The notes under the pieces: model-generated
What the model was told of the DNA's origin: nothing
Databases searched by the model: none
Seen by the model: only the letters and a program-made list of their open reading frames with translations
Program-made: the position numbers and the translations under genes
Origin: Rhynochetos jubatus
Taxonomy: Eukaryota; Chordata; Aves; Eurypygiformes; Rhynochetidae
Direction of reading: 5' to 3'
Assembly (NCBI GenBank): GCA_027574665.1
Contig: CM050654.1
Coordinates: 32,507,722-32,571,721, forward strand
DNA length: 64,000 nt
In this document: in pieces, positions 12,801 through 27,800 of the stretch
How the letters are laid out: each line of letters starts with the position of its first letter
How positions within the stretch are numbered: position 1 is the first letter of the stretch

Positions 12801-15800
12801 GATCACAGATGGAGCTTTACGTCAGCTCAAACACCATGCCAGGAGTGCTGGTCAGTGTGACAGAAATGTTGCACACAAGAGAGTCTGCTCCGTGTCAGTG
12901 CTGTGCTGCCAACAGCTCTGCCACCCCTTGCTGGGGAGCCTCAATGGGAGGTGTCACTGTGGTCCACCCACAGCTGAGCTACGCAGAAGCAGTCCCAACA
13001 GGGCTCCTAGAGAGTCACTGCTTGTGAGGTACTTGCTGGATCCTCAGAAAAGCCATTGAGGCTGCCATAATTGCGTTTCCTGGGTCACAGCTGTAGGCTC
13101 AATTCATCCCACTGATGAGCAGTAGCAATGCTGGAATGTCACGGTTTCCTTCTGACGTCTTATCGTTCCCTGCAACATGACCATCTCCGCATGCGGCTGA
13201 TAGGACCACGAAGGCTGGCCATGCCAGCAGTATTTGCCTAGTAGGGTGATAAAATGCAAATACCTTCAAGATCCTTCTGGCATGAAAGCTCTGACATGCT
13301 TTGGCCTAGTTGATGCTTTTGGCTCCGAGTTAGGAACTCTGTTCCTTCAAAATCTTACTCGTACAAGTAGCTTTTGAAAAGCTGCTGGAAACACGAGGCT
13401 TATTTCAAACCCTGGCCATTTCCGCTGCAACATCACGAACAGCAGTGTCCTGCCGATGGACGATATGGTCGTGTCAGCTGCCTGCTCGGAACCACTCGAC
13501 AGCTCCAGCTAACTCGAATTTGAGCATGCGTGTGCCGACTTGAGCAATGGACACCAGGCTGGATCTTCCTTCAGCTCTGGACATTTGCCTCACTGATACC
13601 CTTCCCCTCGAGTGTCCCACAGGTGCTTATCTCATGGCATGAGCCTGTCCTTATCTTCTGACAGCTGCCCTTGTGAGCACAAACCAAAAAATGTCAGAAA
13701 AAGCTTCACCATGTATTAAGCTGATACCAGCAACGGAGGGTTTCTGCCAGTGCCATTCATTGTTTCAGTGTGATGATAGGAGTTTTCTGGAACACACAGA
13801 GAGGGATTCCCTATTTTTAGTTCTGCATATCTGGGTCAAGAAATCTATTTAAATGCAGATGAGTTTAACATTTATAAAGGCTCGAGTTATGGAAGCAGCT
13901 ATATCTGATGGTAGCAATAGGGATGTTTAGTTGGGACAGCTGTCCAACGTGCATCTTTTTTTGAGGTTCTGGGATTTCTGGGGACCAGATCATTGCAGGC
14001 ATGTCCTCACCAAATCTGGCTACTGGACCAAGTGCATGGTGGCATCTGAGACAGAAATCCTGCAGTGAAAAAGAGGAAGCTCATGGACGGGGAGATTGTC
14101 AGGATTTGCCTACGAGTTAGAAAAGTCTGCCAGTATTTCCAAAGTTGAGTTTAGCTGCTTTTACCTCACTTTTGAGCATCCCAGTATATTCTTGGTAAGG
14201 GCATTCAAGCTAGAACGAATAACCTTCCGAAAGCTGCAGGTCAAGATAAAGACGGTGTTTATGAATTGCTCTTACTCTTTTGAACGACAGTATATTACTA
14301 ACGGTAAGAAACCAGAACATACCAAAAACTCCACCAGCAAACAAGTGTTGATTTGTTTATTCAAGCAGGAACTTGTGCATCTCTTTCACTTTGACCAGTA
14401 CTCCAAAACTGCTCGTGCAACTGGGAACTCCTGGTAAAGCTTCAGTTGAGTTTTCACAAGTGTTTTGGTATATGGCAAAGTTTTACTTTGGGAGTTCTCA
14501 GTGAAAGAAAGCAACTCTTGCAGTTAGATAGTAATTGGCACTTTTAAAATATTGAAACCACTACAATAGTTACAGTATTAACTATTTCAGTAGTTAAGAA
14601 GAGCAGATAGTTTGCAAGACAAGACCTCCATGTTTCACAGCTCTCATCTAACGTTTTAGAAATCCCGCCATTATCGGCTGAAGCCCAGCTTACCTTTTCA
14701 TTTATTATCCAGCACTACAGCTAAAATTGCACGGGTCTATCTGAAGGATGATTACTTTTTCTGCTTCTTTAGGATGACCTAAACAAGTATTCTGAAATGT
14801 TGATATCCTTTCTTTTAGCTTTTTCCTGGCTGAACTGGAAAAATGTCTTCAAGAACCTGACCGTTTAGCACAGCTTTTTATTAAGCATGTAAGTTTATTT
14901 TGTGAAATATCTCTAGTATAATTGTCATTTAAGGTGTGATGACTCATTCCAAAAGCATCTGTTTGTGCAGACTTGACACTTCTACATGTCTAAGCTTAAT
15001 TTATACATAAAGTAGCCCTATAGTTACGCATCTTTGGTGAGCAGCTGGGTTAAACTAAAGCATTAATCATTGCCTTCTTGCAGACTTCTTATTTTGGGGG
15101 GTGAAATTGATGTGGCCAAGGACATCTGCCAAAATATAATTATGGCAGGTACTTGCCAACTGCTGTGGTTGACATGTTCGTGTGATATTAGCCAGAGCAC
15201 AGCTCTGTAGCAAATTTCAGACCTACCAGTGCGGGAATGACGTCTTTAACCGACTACCCCCATTGAAACCTCCCCTTGCCTACGGTGCAGGAGTGGAGAA
15301 CAGAACCAGTTGTCAGTTTACTTTCCTACTTCAGCAAATCAAATCTTTGATCAAACAAAACTAAGGAAGATCAAGCAGAACAGCTTAGCAACTTTCTGCC
15401 AGCTTTTAATAGCAGAGCAGAACAGTAGCCAGTATCTCACCGGGCTGCTGTGCCTCTTACTTTCACAGGAGCGGCGATTACACATGTATGTCGTATATTG
15501 CCAAAACAAGCCACGGTCTGAATACGTAGTAGCTGAGTATGAGGCATACTTTGAGGTAAGCATTGCTGATTATACATTACTGCTCCATACAACTGAATCC
15601 TAGTCAAGTAGACTATTCTGTGACCTGCGGGGTTTGTCCAAAACAAACTGGAAGATTTCACGGCTGCACGTGCTGCTAAAGTCTCTGCTATGAGAAAAAT
15701 GTTATTATTTCATTTATTTCAGATTGTCAGGTTGTTAGTTTCTAATAAATACTTAATCCAGTACTAACTGTTTGTGGCCCTCAGGGTGCCACAACTGCAT

Positions 15801-18800
15801 CAATTCCTGTCCAAAATAAAATAAGACTTTTTAATCTGTGGTTTACAAACAGGGGAGGAGGTAAAAGTCATTGGAGCTGGGTGGTGCCTCTCATAAATTC
15901 CCAATGAGTTTGTCTGTGTCAAGAAATGTTTGGGACCAGACACATTTAGATATTAATGTGAAAGAACTTGTTTAACAAGGGAAAGACCTTTCGTTTCACC
16001 CAAGGGCATGAGGCATGCTCTGCAGGACTTGTTTGTGAGCTAATCCCTGCTGCAGTGGAAAGAGTGGTCTTCAGACCTTACAGCCCTGCTCAGATAGCTC
16101 GAAGGGGGAAGGGATCCTGTGCTTTCCAACGCCTTGCAGCTCAGTCATGACTTTTGCCCAGCCCTTGCCTAAATAGGATATGCCAGAGTTTTAAATCCTC
16201 TAAAATTCCCTCTTGCAAACAAAAGATTAAGAACAGACCAACTTTCCGTGGAAATAAGTCTCTGCTGAGACATTTTGTCATATTCTCTGTCTTCCTCTGT
16301 GGTTGTTTGCAACTGTTTTTAATCCTCAATTTTTAGGAGGTTCAGCAGGAAATAAGCCAGCGGCTAACCATCAGTGACTTTCTGATCAAACCAATTCAAA
16401 GAATAACTAAGTATCAGCTTCTTCTCAAGGTGAGTGAAAAGATACAGTTTGGACTAAACTATAGTCTGCTTCTTGCATTAGATGCTGTGATTTTAAATCA
16501 CTCTTAGTTTTAACAGAGGAGTAACTTCATTACATTAGGAGGGAGGTGGCTTAAACATGGGCATACAGTAACAGAGTCCCATGGAAAATGTCCAGAGAGC
16601 AGGAGGGCCACAGCTATGGGAGTTTACAATTTAGCATAATAGAAAGATATATATCTTTTTTAATTTTCTATTGGATTTTTTTATAGAAGGGTACAGAAGA
16701 GTAAACTTCAAATGGGAATTTTCTGCTTCTGAAGTATCAGAGCAGACTTTCATTTGATTTTTTTAACACTGCAATAAAGGTGCACAAGTGTGTTAGTAAA
16801 GCCCGTCTTTGGTGCTGAATGGCATGCTTCTGATAAACGCCTCAGCCTCCATTTCTGAATATCTCTTTTCAAATTAGCGTAAGAAACTTATTTCCAAAAT
16901 ATTCTGATGTCTTAAAATCTGGGGAGCCACCACAGGTTTTTTTTCCCCAAGGACTTTGACCACTCTGGCTTCTGCTGGCTTTATCCACAATGCCAATTAC
17001 TCAGCGTTTTTGTAAATTCATCCCGAGGGGTCTCAAGCTAATGCCTAAAATCAGGTGTGTCTGCACCCTACCCTGTAATCTCCAGCAGTACCAGGGCTCC
17101 AAGCTGGTTTCTTCTCTTTCTTGGACTAGTCTTAAGCAGGCTGCCATCAGCCCACAGTTTGGTAATTGCACACTAGCAAAGAGACAGCAGTGTGTTCCCT
17201 GAAATACCAAAAGGAAAAGAAGAGTCTTCAAGTGTGTGTGGTCTTGTGCCTTAAGACAGGGACCAAGTAACCATTCCCTACTTTGTCTTTTTTCTGTGAT
17301 GTTTTCAGCAACCACCCACACCCCTTTCCCATATCTACAAAGTGGTTATAACGTTCAGCAACCTCAGAAGATGAATTTGTTAATATTATCTAGTCCTTTC
17401 TTAGAAAATCACATGCTGAATATGCTTTTTCATTTTCAAACTGTCTTCTTTTGTTTTCTCTTTCTGAAGTGCCTTAATGCAAACCTTTCTGCTCTCTCCA
17501 GGACTTCCTGCGGTACAGTGAAAAAGCTGGTCTGGAGTGCTCTGATATAGAGGTGCGTTTTCATGTCCTGGACAATAGTGCCATGCTATCTGCTGGCGCT
17601 TTATACAGAGGAATGAAAACCCCAGTATCTTTGACAATAGCTGAAGATCCTGTTGGTATTCTAAATGGGGTGTTTCTCTTAGCTTAAGTCAGAAGTAAAA
17701 GATGAAGGGACAGTCCTGCATTGTAGGTGCACCATCCTCTTTTAGACATTACTGTACACCGTCGGTGCACGAGGGCCTCGCCATGAATAACTGCTAGCAG
17801 TGATCGCGCTATTGAACTTCATTATTTGGCACTTCACTTTTAGGAACCCTCTGATTCTCTTGTAATAATACAACATCCCTTTTCCTGAACAGAAAGCCGT
17901 TGAATTAATGTGCCTTGTACCGAAGCGCTGCAATGATATGATGAACCTGGGTCGCCTCCAAGGCTTTGAGGTAAGCATTTGCATTCTGCTCATAATAACA
18001 ACTAGGCAAGGAAAAGTATGTTATCTTTCTGTGATTGTCTCTACAATCTGCTCTACTCCAGGCTGTTTATTTAGTGCTTGTGCTTCTCCCGGGCTGAGCT
18101 GCATGCTTTGATGAGGTTTCAAAGGTGGGGTGATACACCTTTCACTCTAACCTTGTGACAATCTATCTATTGTTTCTTCAAAACGTGGGGTCTGTAAAAG
18201 CTTCTGCAATTTGAGTTACACTTCTTATATCTATTGCCAGAGCGAAATAAGTGGTGCACCAGACTGCTCTGCCTGTTAGTAAGGTCACCTAGCATTAGGA
18301 TGTTAACAGCTTGCTCTGAGTTTGGCAACATCCAGAAAGGGGCTGGTGAGTTATAACCCCACAGGTTATAGCTCGTGGTTTGTAACTAAGCCAGTGTAGG
18401 CTTTGGCAGTCCTGGTGAGGTGTCTCATCTCCAAAGTGAAGTCAAAGTTACTGTCTTCTGCATCGTAGCATTCCCGCAAACAGGTAGGTCCTGGTGTTTT
18501 GCACCTTCAGAGGTGTTGTGTCACTGGCTTAAGAGGTGATGGAGAGCTCCTGGCTAGAGGGAATCCAAGGCACTGCAATAATAAACTGCGTAATAGGAAT
18601 GGTGTTTGAAATTAGGTGCAAACCAGCTACTTGAGACCTCTTGCTTTTCATTTTATATGCACAGTCAGTGGCAGTGAGAACAAAGAACATCTGTGTTCTT
18701 TTCCTTAAACTGAGCTCTTGATTTACAAGGTTTCTGCTTTGATAACTTAGGGGGGCTATGTCTCACGTGAGTTCAGTGCTGTTTGGGAAACTCGGACTGC

Positions 18801-21800
18801 ACGACACAGCAGATCGTCTCATGGGATCATGGTGGGTCGGGGGTTGTAATGTTGGTGCCTTGTCTGCTTCTCAGGGCAAGCTGACAGCCCAAGGCAAGCT
18901 GCTGCAGCAGGACACCTTCTACGTGACAGAGCAGGATTCTGGAGTTCAGTCTCGACCGAAGGAGCGTAGGGTGTTTCTCTTTGAGCAAATAGTTATCTTC
19001 AGCGAACTCCTTAGAAAAGGATCTTTAACGCCAGGCTACATGTTCAAGAAAAGCATAAAGGTAAGAAAGAGGGAGGGAGAGACATACTCTGTTTGATAGC
19101 CATGTAAGGAAGTCTGAACAATTTTCTGTATTGTGAGACTGGTCCGTCCTGCCACGGGTGGCCAACAGTTTGCAGAAAACATAGCATTTACCTTCAGTGG
19201 CTCAGAGGCCATTTAAGACCATCTCTAAATAAACCACTGGGTGTCTGAATTTACTGGGTAATTTTTACAAGGAACACAGCCAGGGCAGGTCCTCTGTCAT
19301 TCAGAGCTCTGGGTTAGCGCATACTGCTCCGACGCCTGCAGTAGTCAAAGGAATTAGGTGCTTTTAAGCATGATCATCAGAGGTAGGGGAAGGTGTAGTA
19401 TCCAGAACAGTCATCTTAGCCCAAACTGTAAGTCAGTGTTAAGCCTCTGTGGGACGTTACTGGAAATACTCTCCCTAATGGGGGGAGGGCTCTCAGTACA
19501 AATGTGAGTGTTGCAAGAAGATAGAACTATTTCAGAAGCAAACCAAACACACACGATCCTCACAGCGCAGCTATTAGGAGTTATAAAACCAGCTAAACTA
19601 CAAAGAAAGTTTTAAGAAATTTATTTTGGTTTCAAATAATCTTTCCAGATTATGGGATTGGAACTAAAAGTGAAAACTGGAAGTAACCAGGGAAAACGCT
19701 TACGCGTTTATCGTTTGTTGAAGGGGTTTTATGCTTGTTTAACAAATGCAGAGTTAACCTCTGCAGTGGTGAGTGGAGGTGAATGAATGCTACACCTCTC
19801 CTGGTAGAACAGCCTTGGCTGTGCCTGCAGAAGGAGCAAAATCACTGATTCATTTCAATGCTGTGATTGTTCAGAGCTGAGAAACCAGTCTGGCATTGAT
19901 TTCCTTTTAAAAGATACAAGTTAAAAAGAGATGTGGGAGAGTGCATTGCATTTGCTTTAAATTTTAAATGGTACATTAATGTGAAATAGAAGAGAACAAT
20001 ATCAGGTGAAATGATGCATATTACCCATATACAACTACACAAATCTATGATAAACAGCATATTTACTGATATGAAGGCATCTCCTTGGCTGACAAAAGCT
20101 GCACTATTTACTGAAAAGCCTATATCCATTTGCAAGTCAGTGTATCTCATAGTTTTCAACCAAATAATAAGCTATAAAGGATAAACCTAAAATGTACAAA
20201 TAAACAATCACCCTGATTTAGATGATCAGCTTTGATTTTATCTTAATTCTGATTTAAATCATTACTGAAGTTGGAGATGGAAATAACATGAATAATTTTT
20301 ACTTTAGTTTATTGTATGTATAACAATGAGGCTTTTATCTGCAGGAAACAATTCCTGAATTGTATATTGTAGATAAAGAGAGAAAAATAAATCTCTCCTA
20401 ATGTCAATAAAATTAACTTGCCTCAAGGGTATGAGTTGCTTTTCTAGTTAAACAGCCTGTGAAAGTAATGCTGTTCCCACTGCCTGCGTTTGAAATTTTT
20501 GTGTGATTATTTTCCAGTCCCTCTTTTCTTCCATTTGGCAAACAGCTCATTCTGCTGTTGAGTGCCTACAGCAAGTGTGGGGTCCCCCGTGGCTCCATGT
20601 ACATCTCCCTCACCACAGCGTGGAGTCTGTGTGCCGGCAGCTCTCACACCCTGCCTCCCAGCCCCTGCTTCTGGCTGCTTTGACTTTTCTCTCACGCTTT
20701 CCCACAGGGAGGAGCCGTGGCCTGCAGCAGAGCAGGACCATTCCCTGTGTCCTCACCTTGCAGTGGAGCCTCAGCCTCAGCTGGGTGATTCCCCGGTGAG
20801 AGGCACGTTGTCCAAAGGTGTCACATAATCAGGCTGTCTCGTCACCTGTCTTTCATGGATGATGCCCTAAAAGTGCATCCAGAAATTGGACCTGGTGTGA
20901 ATTCATGAGCCTCGAACGAGGAGGCTTTAGCTTGTCAGCTGGGACCAGGTTTCTTCAACCTTGGTTTGAGTGCTGACAAGATACTGCTGGGCAGGTTGAA
21001 CCCATCTTCGCAGCCGTCATCAGGACTGACTGGCCATCCTTGGCTAGCATTGGTACCCACCATCTGTGGTCATGGTTGTCCAGTTCTCTGGGAGACACTC
21101 CCAGGGAGACGTGGGCAGTTTCCCAGCTGGCCACAACCTCCCACACAGCAGAAGGACCAAACAAGCACCAGAGATCCCATTTCTTTCCTCTGTGTCATGG
21201 CCACTGCTGAGCACTGAGGTCTCTCCATTAGAGTAAGAAGTTCATATGACTTCAAGGGCAGCTTTTCTGGTCTGTCAGGGAGATGAGGCTCCCAAATATT
21301 GTCTTCAGGGTCTGTCACACTCAGACTGTGACAAAAGCTTCATCATGGTGTCCTACATTAGCAAAGAACCCTTCTTTACACAGTGAGGTAGTTGGTGTTC
21401 AGAAATAGCACATCCTTTCTTGGATACTTCTCAGCTGGATACCTTTCAGACTCAAAATACCTAAGTGGGTAATCCTGGCAAATGCATGTCCCTGAGACAC
21501 AAACAGGAGGTTAGGGACTCTGGCCTACAGGTCTTTTTCCTGGAGTCATACTGGGATTGACTTGTTTGCTTTCACTATCGACCAGAGCAGCAAGAGCTCA
21601 AAACAAGAGGAAGAGCCCTGTCCAGGCTCACCGTCTGTCCCTCTCCTTGTCCCCATGTCAGAGGAGCTCCTGCCTGTGCCTCTGACTTCCCAGGGACCCC
21701 CAGAAGAGAAGGAAGAGGCTCCTTTCATCTTGCAGTTTGAATGCTGGACAGCATGCAGATGTGGAGTGGATCTCTCCCTACCCTGACAGATATTCAGAGG

Positions 21801-24800
21801 AACTGGGGCTAGACTTCTTCTAGCAGGATGTTATTGCCTTAGCCTTCGGAGCTGTCTGCTTTTGACATGGAGATTGTCTCTCTCTTTTTGTGAAAGGCTA
21901 TGCCAATTTATTCTTGTTTGCTCTCATAGATAATAAGTAGCTCTGGAAAAGTTAAAAGTTATGAGTACACTCACAGGGGCAGGACAGCAGCCAAAATTGC
22001 CATCCATGAGATTTCTTGAGTATCTGTGACTCCAGTCAAGTGAAGCGATTGCACACAGATGACAGTGTAATCTGCTAGAAATAAGATCTGTTGGAGCACT
22101 GGGGGAGAATTGCTCTGTTTTTTTGGTATATCCCTGTGCACAGTCCGTTCCATTTTTAAAGCACTCTAATGACTGAGAATTTCTTTCCCATGGAGGGTAA
22201 GAAATGTAAACCCTTATTTAAATTGGAGGATTGATAGACTTTATTAACATCTTAATAGGAACATTTTAACTCTATTTATGGGTTACAGTAAATTTTTAGC
22301 ACGTCAGTCAGGTCTATGTTACCTTAAAATAGAAGTTGTAATTCAGGACAGGGCAGGCAGATGTCTGGTACATCTGTCAGAGCTTTATTAAGCATCATAT
22401 TTACGCTTAAGATTTATCTGTCTAAATCTAGATGAGGCAAATTCTTCTGGTTATGATCTGACAGTCTGTTATTGGACTCAATTATTTTCAGGAACTTTTC
22501 ACAAGAATCTTACTCTGATTGTTGAGTGATGTTAACTCATGCTCCATGTAACACATGTACCTTGGCTTGTTTCAGATGAACTACCTTATCATTGAAGAAA
22601 ATGTGGACAATGATCCCTGCAAGTTTGCTCTAATGAGCCGGGAAACATCAGAGAGAGTCATTTTACAGGCAGCTAATCCAGAAATTCAACAAGCTTGGGT
22701 ACAGGACATCAACCAGGTCCTGGACACACAAAGAGATTTCCTAAATGGTATGTACATGGTCTTTTCTCTGTTTCCCAGACCGTGACACTAAATAGGATTT
22801 GGAGTCTTTGTCACCTCTATGAGAAAAATATTCAGCAACTTCTTTACATAAGGAAAATCCCAAGGAGAAAACTAGAGCCCAGTCTGGCTGTTATTAAGCA
22901 CTGGGTCAAGTGGTATCCGCAGAGTACATGAGAAAGAGCCCTCATAATTTACAGCTGGTCTTTGAAAGAGACCACTTCAGTGCTTCTGTACAGAGGTTTC
23001 TGTCCTGCATGCCAGATCTGCCTGGTGGGAAGGCGGAGAACGGGAGAAGGGCTGGGCAAGCCTGAACTGAACTGCCGTGGGGCCCTGGAGCCCGCCCTGA
23101 GAAGCTGCTGGAGCCCCGTCTTCCATTAGAAGCTGCAGGTCATTCTGGCCTGGCTCCATTAGCAGCATCTCATGGTCTGGTTTTGGCAGCATATCAGCTC
23201 CCTGTTTAGATAGGTGGGGGTACCTGTGCAGTTGCCCTGCATGTATCAGTCATGTCAGGTCTCGAGTCCCTCCATCAGTGATGTGCCTGTGGTGGTACTT
23301 TGGGGCAAGATCCTTTAAAAATAATGGGGTTTACAGGGCTGTACCGCCTGGTGCTTTCCATTCTGCAGGGGGATTTTAAATGTAATCCCTTCCCAAGATC
23401 ATGTCGAAGCCAGTTTGTCATTGTATCTACACAGTCTCTCTCATGTACTCAGAGCATGGCTTATCCCCAAGAAACTCCTACTCAACGTCACCATGTGCTA
23501 CAGGCTGAGCACAAGAGGTGGGATGAAGGCTGCCTCACCACCCATCCCCTTACAGGTCCAAACTCTGTGGGGTAGGAACAAACAAACAAACAAACAAAAA
23601 TGAAAGAGAGGGCAAGGAAACATCTGGGCTTGTTTCTTCTGGGAACCACAGGAGCATGAACATGGGCCTTTCCAAAATATCAGCTTTGCCTTAGGGATAG
23701 ATTGGGGGTGGTTTGAAAGAATACTTCAAATTAAAGCTGTGTTTCTAAAAATAACCAGACAAACACATGATCAACAGAAATGTGTATTTTGAAAATATAG
23801 AGGAGTCAAATTCAGTTAACAATTTTAGCTTGTTCTTTTTCATGACTGGATGAGGGAAAGAAGAGGAGGAACCAGGACTAGAGGAAAAATCTAAAAATAG
23901 TACCTCTTTTGTTTGTTTGGAAGCAACAAAGAGGGTATCATTGCTTTGGGTACTTCTAAATTGTTTTGCACTATTCATTTAAACAGCTTTTTTTTTAATG
24001 GAGCTTATATTAGAAGAGTTCTATATTTAAAAACCTAATACATGTTCAATAATGAAACTTGCTTGAATCAAAATGTTTTGGCTTGGCACAATCAAGCTTC
24101 TTTAATTTTTGGGGTTTGGTATTAGGTCTTGTGGATTTTTCTTGTTGCAAAATCTGAAGAGGCTCTTTCAGTTCACATCAAAACAAAGGTTCCCTTTTCT
24201 TCAGTGTGGAGGATGTAAAAATTTTGATTTAGCTGAGTCGTACTTCTCAGAAGTTAACTGGGAAAGGGTTAAGTGCAAAAGCTCTTTGTGACAGTTTGAA
24301 AACTATGGCTGAGCTGAGAAGGGAAATAGTGTTTCGCCCATGATTCCAAAACTTGATATTGGGTTTGCGTGACTTGGAATAGAAAGGGCCTCATACAATC
24401 ACTGTAAAATGCTTCCTTAAAGACATTGGTGAGGAGAGCAGTCTTAAGTTCTCCGGCTTGACCAGTTGGTACCAAAACTTGCCGGTTTTGTATCAGTGCA
24501 GTTGGCTTTGAATGAGGGATTATTGGAACAAAAATAAGTTCCCTAAAGGTTAGCTACAGAATTTTTTTTAAACCTTGTGAGAACTCCACAGACGCTACTG
24601 CAGGGGTTTGTCCCTTCCGCATCTTTCTTACCAGTTGTTTTATTTTTTTATATATTCACTCTTACTCTCCCAGGACTTACTGCTCTGTAAGCCCCTTCTT
24701 CTACTGAAGCGTCTTCGTAGACCCTCTTTAGCCTATATTCTGTGAAGCCAGCAAGGAATTTGATGGGTTAGGAGCATAATCGTCAGCATCTCTAAAACTA

Positions 24801-27800
24801 GAAGTAAAAATAGTTTTATATTAAAACACAGGCTTAAGGGTTTAATTTAAACCTATAAAGATCCAAGAAAATGATATTGTATCTAGTAGAGTCTGTCCAG
24901 TCCAGAACAATTTAAGTGGCTTTTAGAATGTAATCTTATTGAGGCTGACTAATCTTTAAATATGTCCTTTAGCTTTGCATTTCATTAAAGCGGATGTTTT
25001 CTGTCTTTAAAATGTTAAATCCACACTGAGCCAATGCTGTGTAAACTTAATAACAAAATACTCCTGGTGAGTTCTTGCCCAGGCTGTCTCTGATTTTCTC
25101 TCTTCGTCAGGGAAGCACTAAAGAGTATAGTGCTGCGTAGGTAGCATAGTATTCACATCCACAGTTCATAAATGCAAAACTTGGTGCAACTACACTGCAG
25201 TATTCAAGTTTTTCATATTTTTTCTTGGAAAAGGAAAAGCTGTTAAGCTTGAGAATCCAACTGTGCGCCAAATGATTGTCTATAGTGACTGTTCCTGTGT
25301 TTTGCTTTAAGCAGCATGCTGTAAAGGAAGGATGTCACTGATGGATGTATTTCATGTGGAAAATGCCATTGATCTGTACCTTTTTCTTAATCACATTTTG
25401 TGGGGTTTTTTGAGAGAGAAAGAAAGTACGTGGGCACTGATTTCAAGAATACTAACAGATGTTGAACAGGAGGCTGGAAGCCAGGCACCGCTGTGATAGT
25501 TCACGGTGGAATTAGTAGTCGCACGTGAACTAAATACCCTTTAAAAGCACTGAGTAGGGTAGATTGTTTCAAGGTAGTTTGATAAGTATACATTCAGGTT
25601 TTACTGCTAAAGACCTTGCAGCCTAATCTGCTGTATATGCTTGAAAAATGTCACCATCACTGTCAAAGTCGCTGTCAGAGCTCTCCCCAGCCTTCCTTCT
25701 CCGCTGCGGCTGATCTGCAGCTGGACCAAACCGTTTGAGGTAAGCGAGTGTAACCAGTAGTCACTGTGGCATAAATCCAAAGCAATGCTGTGACGTGGGT
25801 CACTGCGTAGGTTTTGGAGCCAAGTGAGCGTCCAGATTGCTACAGGTCTATGTTTGTGTCCTTTTGAGGAAAACGATGCTCTGACATCCTCCTTGACTTT
25901 TCATTTTTTAGTCTCTTGTTCTGTAGTATTAAGTGATTTCTTGTTGGACTAGTCCTGCCTTTCCCTGGACGGGGTATGCTAGAGAATAAGCTGTGTGGTG
26001 CTGAGCCTTTCTGTTTTTCTTTCCTTTTCCTCTTGTTGGGAAAGAATTCCTTCTGTTGTGGTTCCCTGGTTGGGCTGATGCGGTGACATTATGTCCTCCG
26101 TCTGCCTCTTGCTAGACTAGTCTCTCTGCATTCCAGTAGGTTTAGTCTGGTGCATGTACGCAGTATTAACTGACTATAAATCATCCATTAAAGCCACATG
26201 AACGTGCAAAAAACCAAACCCGTCGGTCTGGGGATGGTAGTCTGAGCCTAGCAAATGTGTTCCTTTCCCATTCACTGTTACTCCCAGCCCTGATCCCTTC
26301 TCTTCCAAACATAACAAATCCTTTATTTCTTTACCATCTGGCATTTTTATCCTTCCTTTTCCCAGCATAAGCTCTCTCCATGACTATGAAATGTATAATC
26401 TAACAAGCAGACTTTTTTAAGGGTAATGAAGCTGTTTAATGTTGCTTGTGGGTGTTTTCTGGAGAAGTCTAGACTGCTGGGATTAGTGTCTTTGTGCCAT
26501 CTATAAGTCCTCACTTGCTGGTCATTTCCAGCAGTTCCCTTCCACCAAAGTAGTTAATATAGAAAGCACATAGACAGGCAAGTTGCAGTGAATCATGTCT
26601 GGAGAATATTTAGTAGTCACACTCTCTTGAGAATATGCAAATGAGTCTTATGAGTCTTGACCCGTGGTTTGTGATGGTAGCAGAATTCACTGTACATGAG
26701 CTGTGCTTCTCTCACTCAGGCTTTCATTTACTTTGACTACAGGATGCGATTAATTTGTGCATTTTCAAAGAAAATGAATGCAATTATGTATGCTGTGAAT
26801 GGCAGATATCGTAGCCCACTGTGTTGCTTAGGGAAGCTGTTCTTCGCGGCAGCACCGAGTGCTGTGTCCAGTAAACGCGCAGTACAACGCAACATGCTTG
26901 TGTCCGGTCTAGCCATGAACGTGCCCTGTGCTTCCATGGGTGGCGTCTCCTGTTCCTGTTCCGTTTGCAACTTGCGTGCCTGCTCCAACTGAATGGCCCC
27001 ACATGCTCTCTGCAGCCCTTTGCTACGTCACTGACGGCGTACCGCTAATTCTTGTCCTCTTTTGCAGCGCTGCAGTCTCCCATAGAGTACCAACGCAAAG
27101 AGAGTAGCTCAGCCGTGCTGAGGCCCCAGACCGGTAGGGTCCCTCAGCCCAACAGCAGACCCTATTCTTCTGTTCCGGTAGGGTCTGAGAAGCCTTTGAA
27201 GGCTACAAGCCGTAACCCATCTCTCCCACCCCTGAAGATATCTACCTCCAACGGCAGCACAGGGTATGAACACTCACAGCCCGGAGACAAGTATGAACAA
27301 AGCAAGGTACGGAGCTCATCTGGTAAAACGTGACCTCACAGCCCGTGTCTTAGCGCACAGACTGTCTGTGAAGTTAGCTTTAACTCTCGGCTAACCAGGT
27401 CAACCGGCACTGACATACTGAAGCAATGGTGTGAAATGTGATTAAACAGAGACGCTGAAAGCTCTGGCGTCCAGACAGGTGGCACTTCATGTGGGAAATG
27501 GAGACAGAGCCTGGCCCTGGGGTGCTGAACCCAGTGTTTTTCAGGGCACTGTGTTTGCAGACCCGGTGAACTGAATATCCATTTGCAGTACAGGCAGCAG
27601 CAATATTCAGGCTTCTCAAATACCCATTAACCCACCCAGTCTTGAAGTCTGCTCTGATGGTAGAGAAGATTTTAGACCTTTTCCCACGCAACAGCTCACA
27701 GGGTGCTAGCTGAAGGTTGTAATTTGGGTGTATGTGCACTGCACACAAACCACGAAAGAGTCAGTAACCATCAGCAGCGTTTGGATCCTGCTGCTGGTTG

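Noticed and set aside
25800-25920. Extension of the minus-strand frame at 25,620 into a roughly 98-codon open frame
   Set aside because: Two different minus-strand frames are open across the same block and neither has a start codon or family match; frames of this length are expected by chance in 64 kb.
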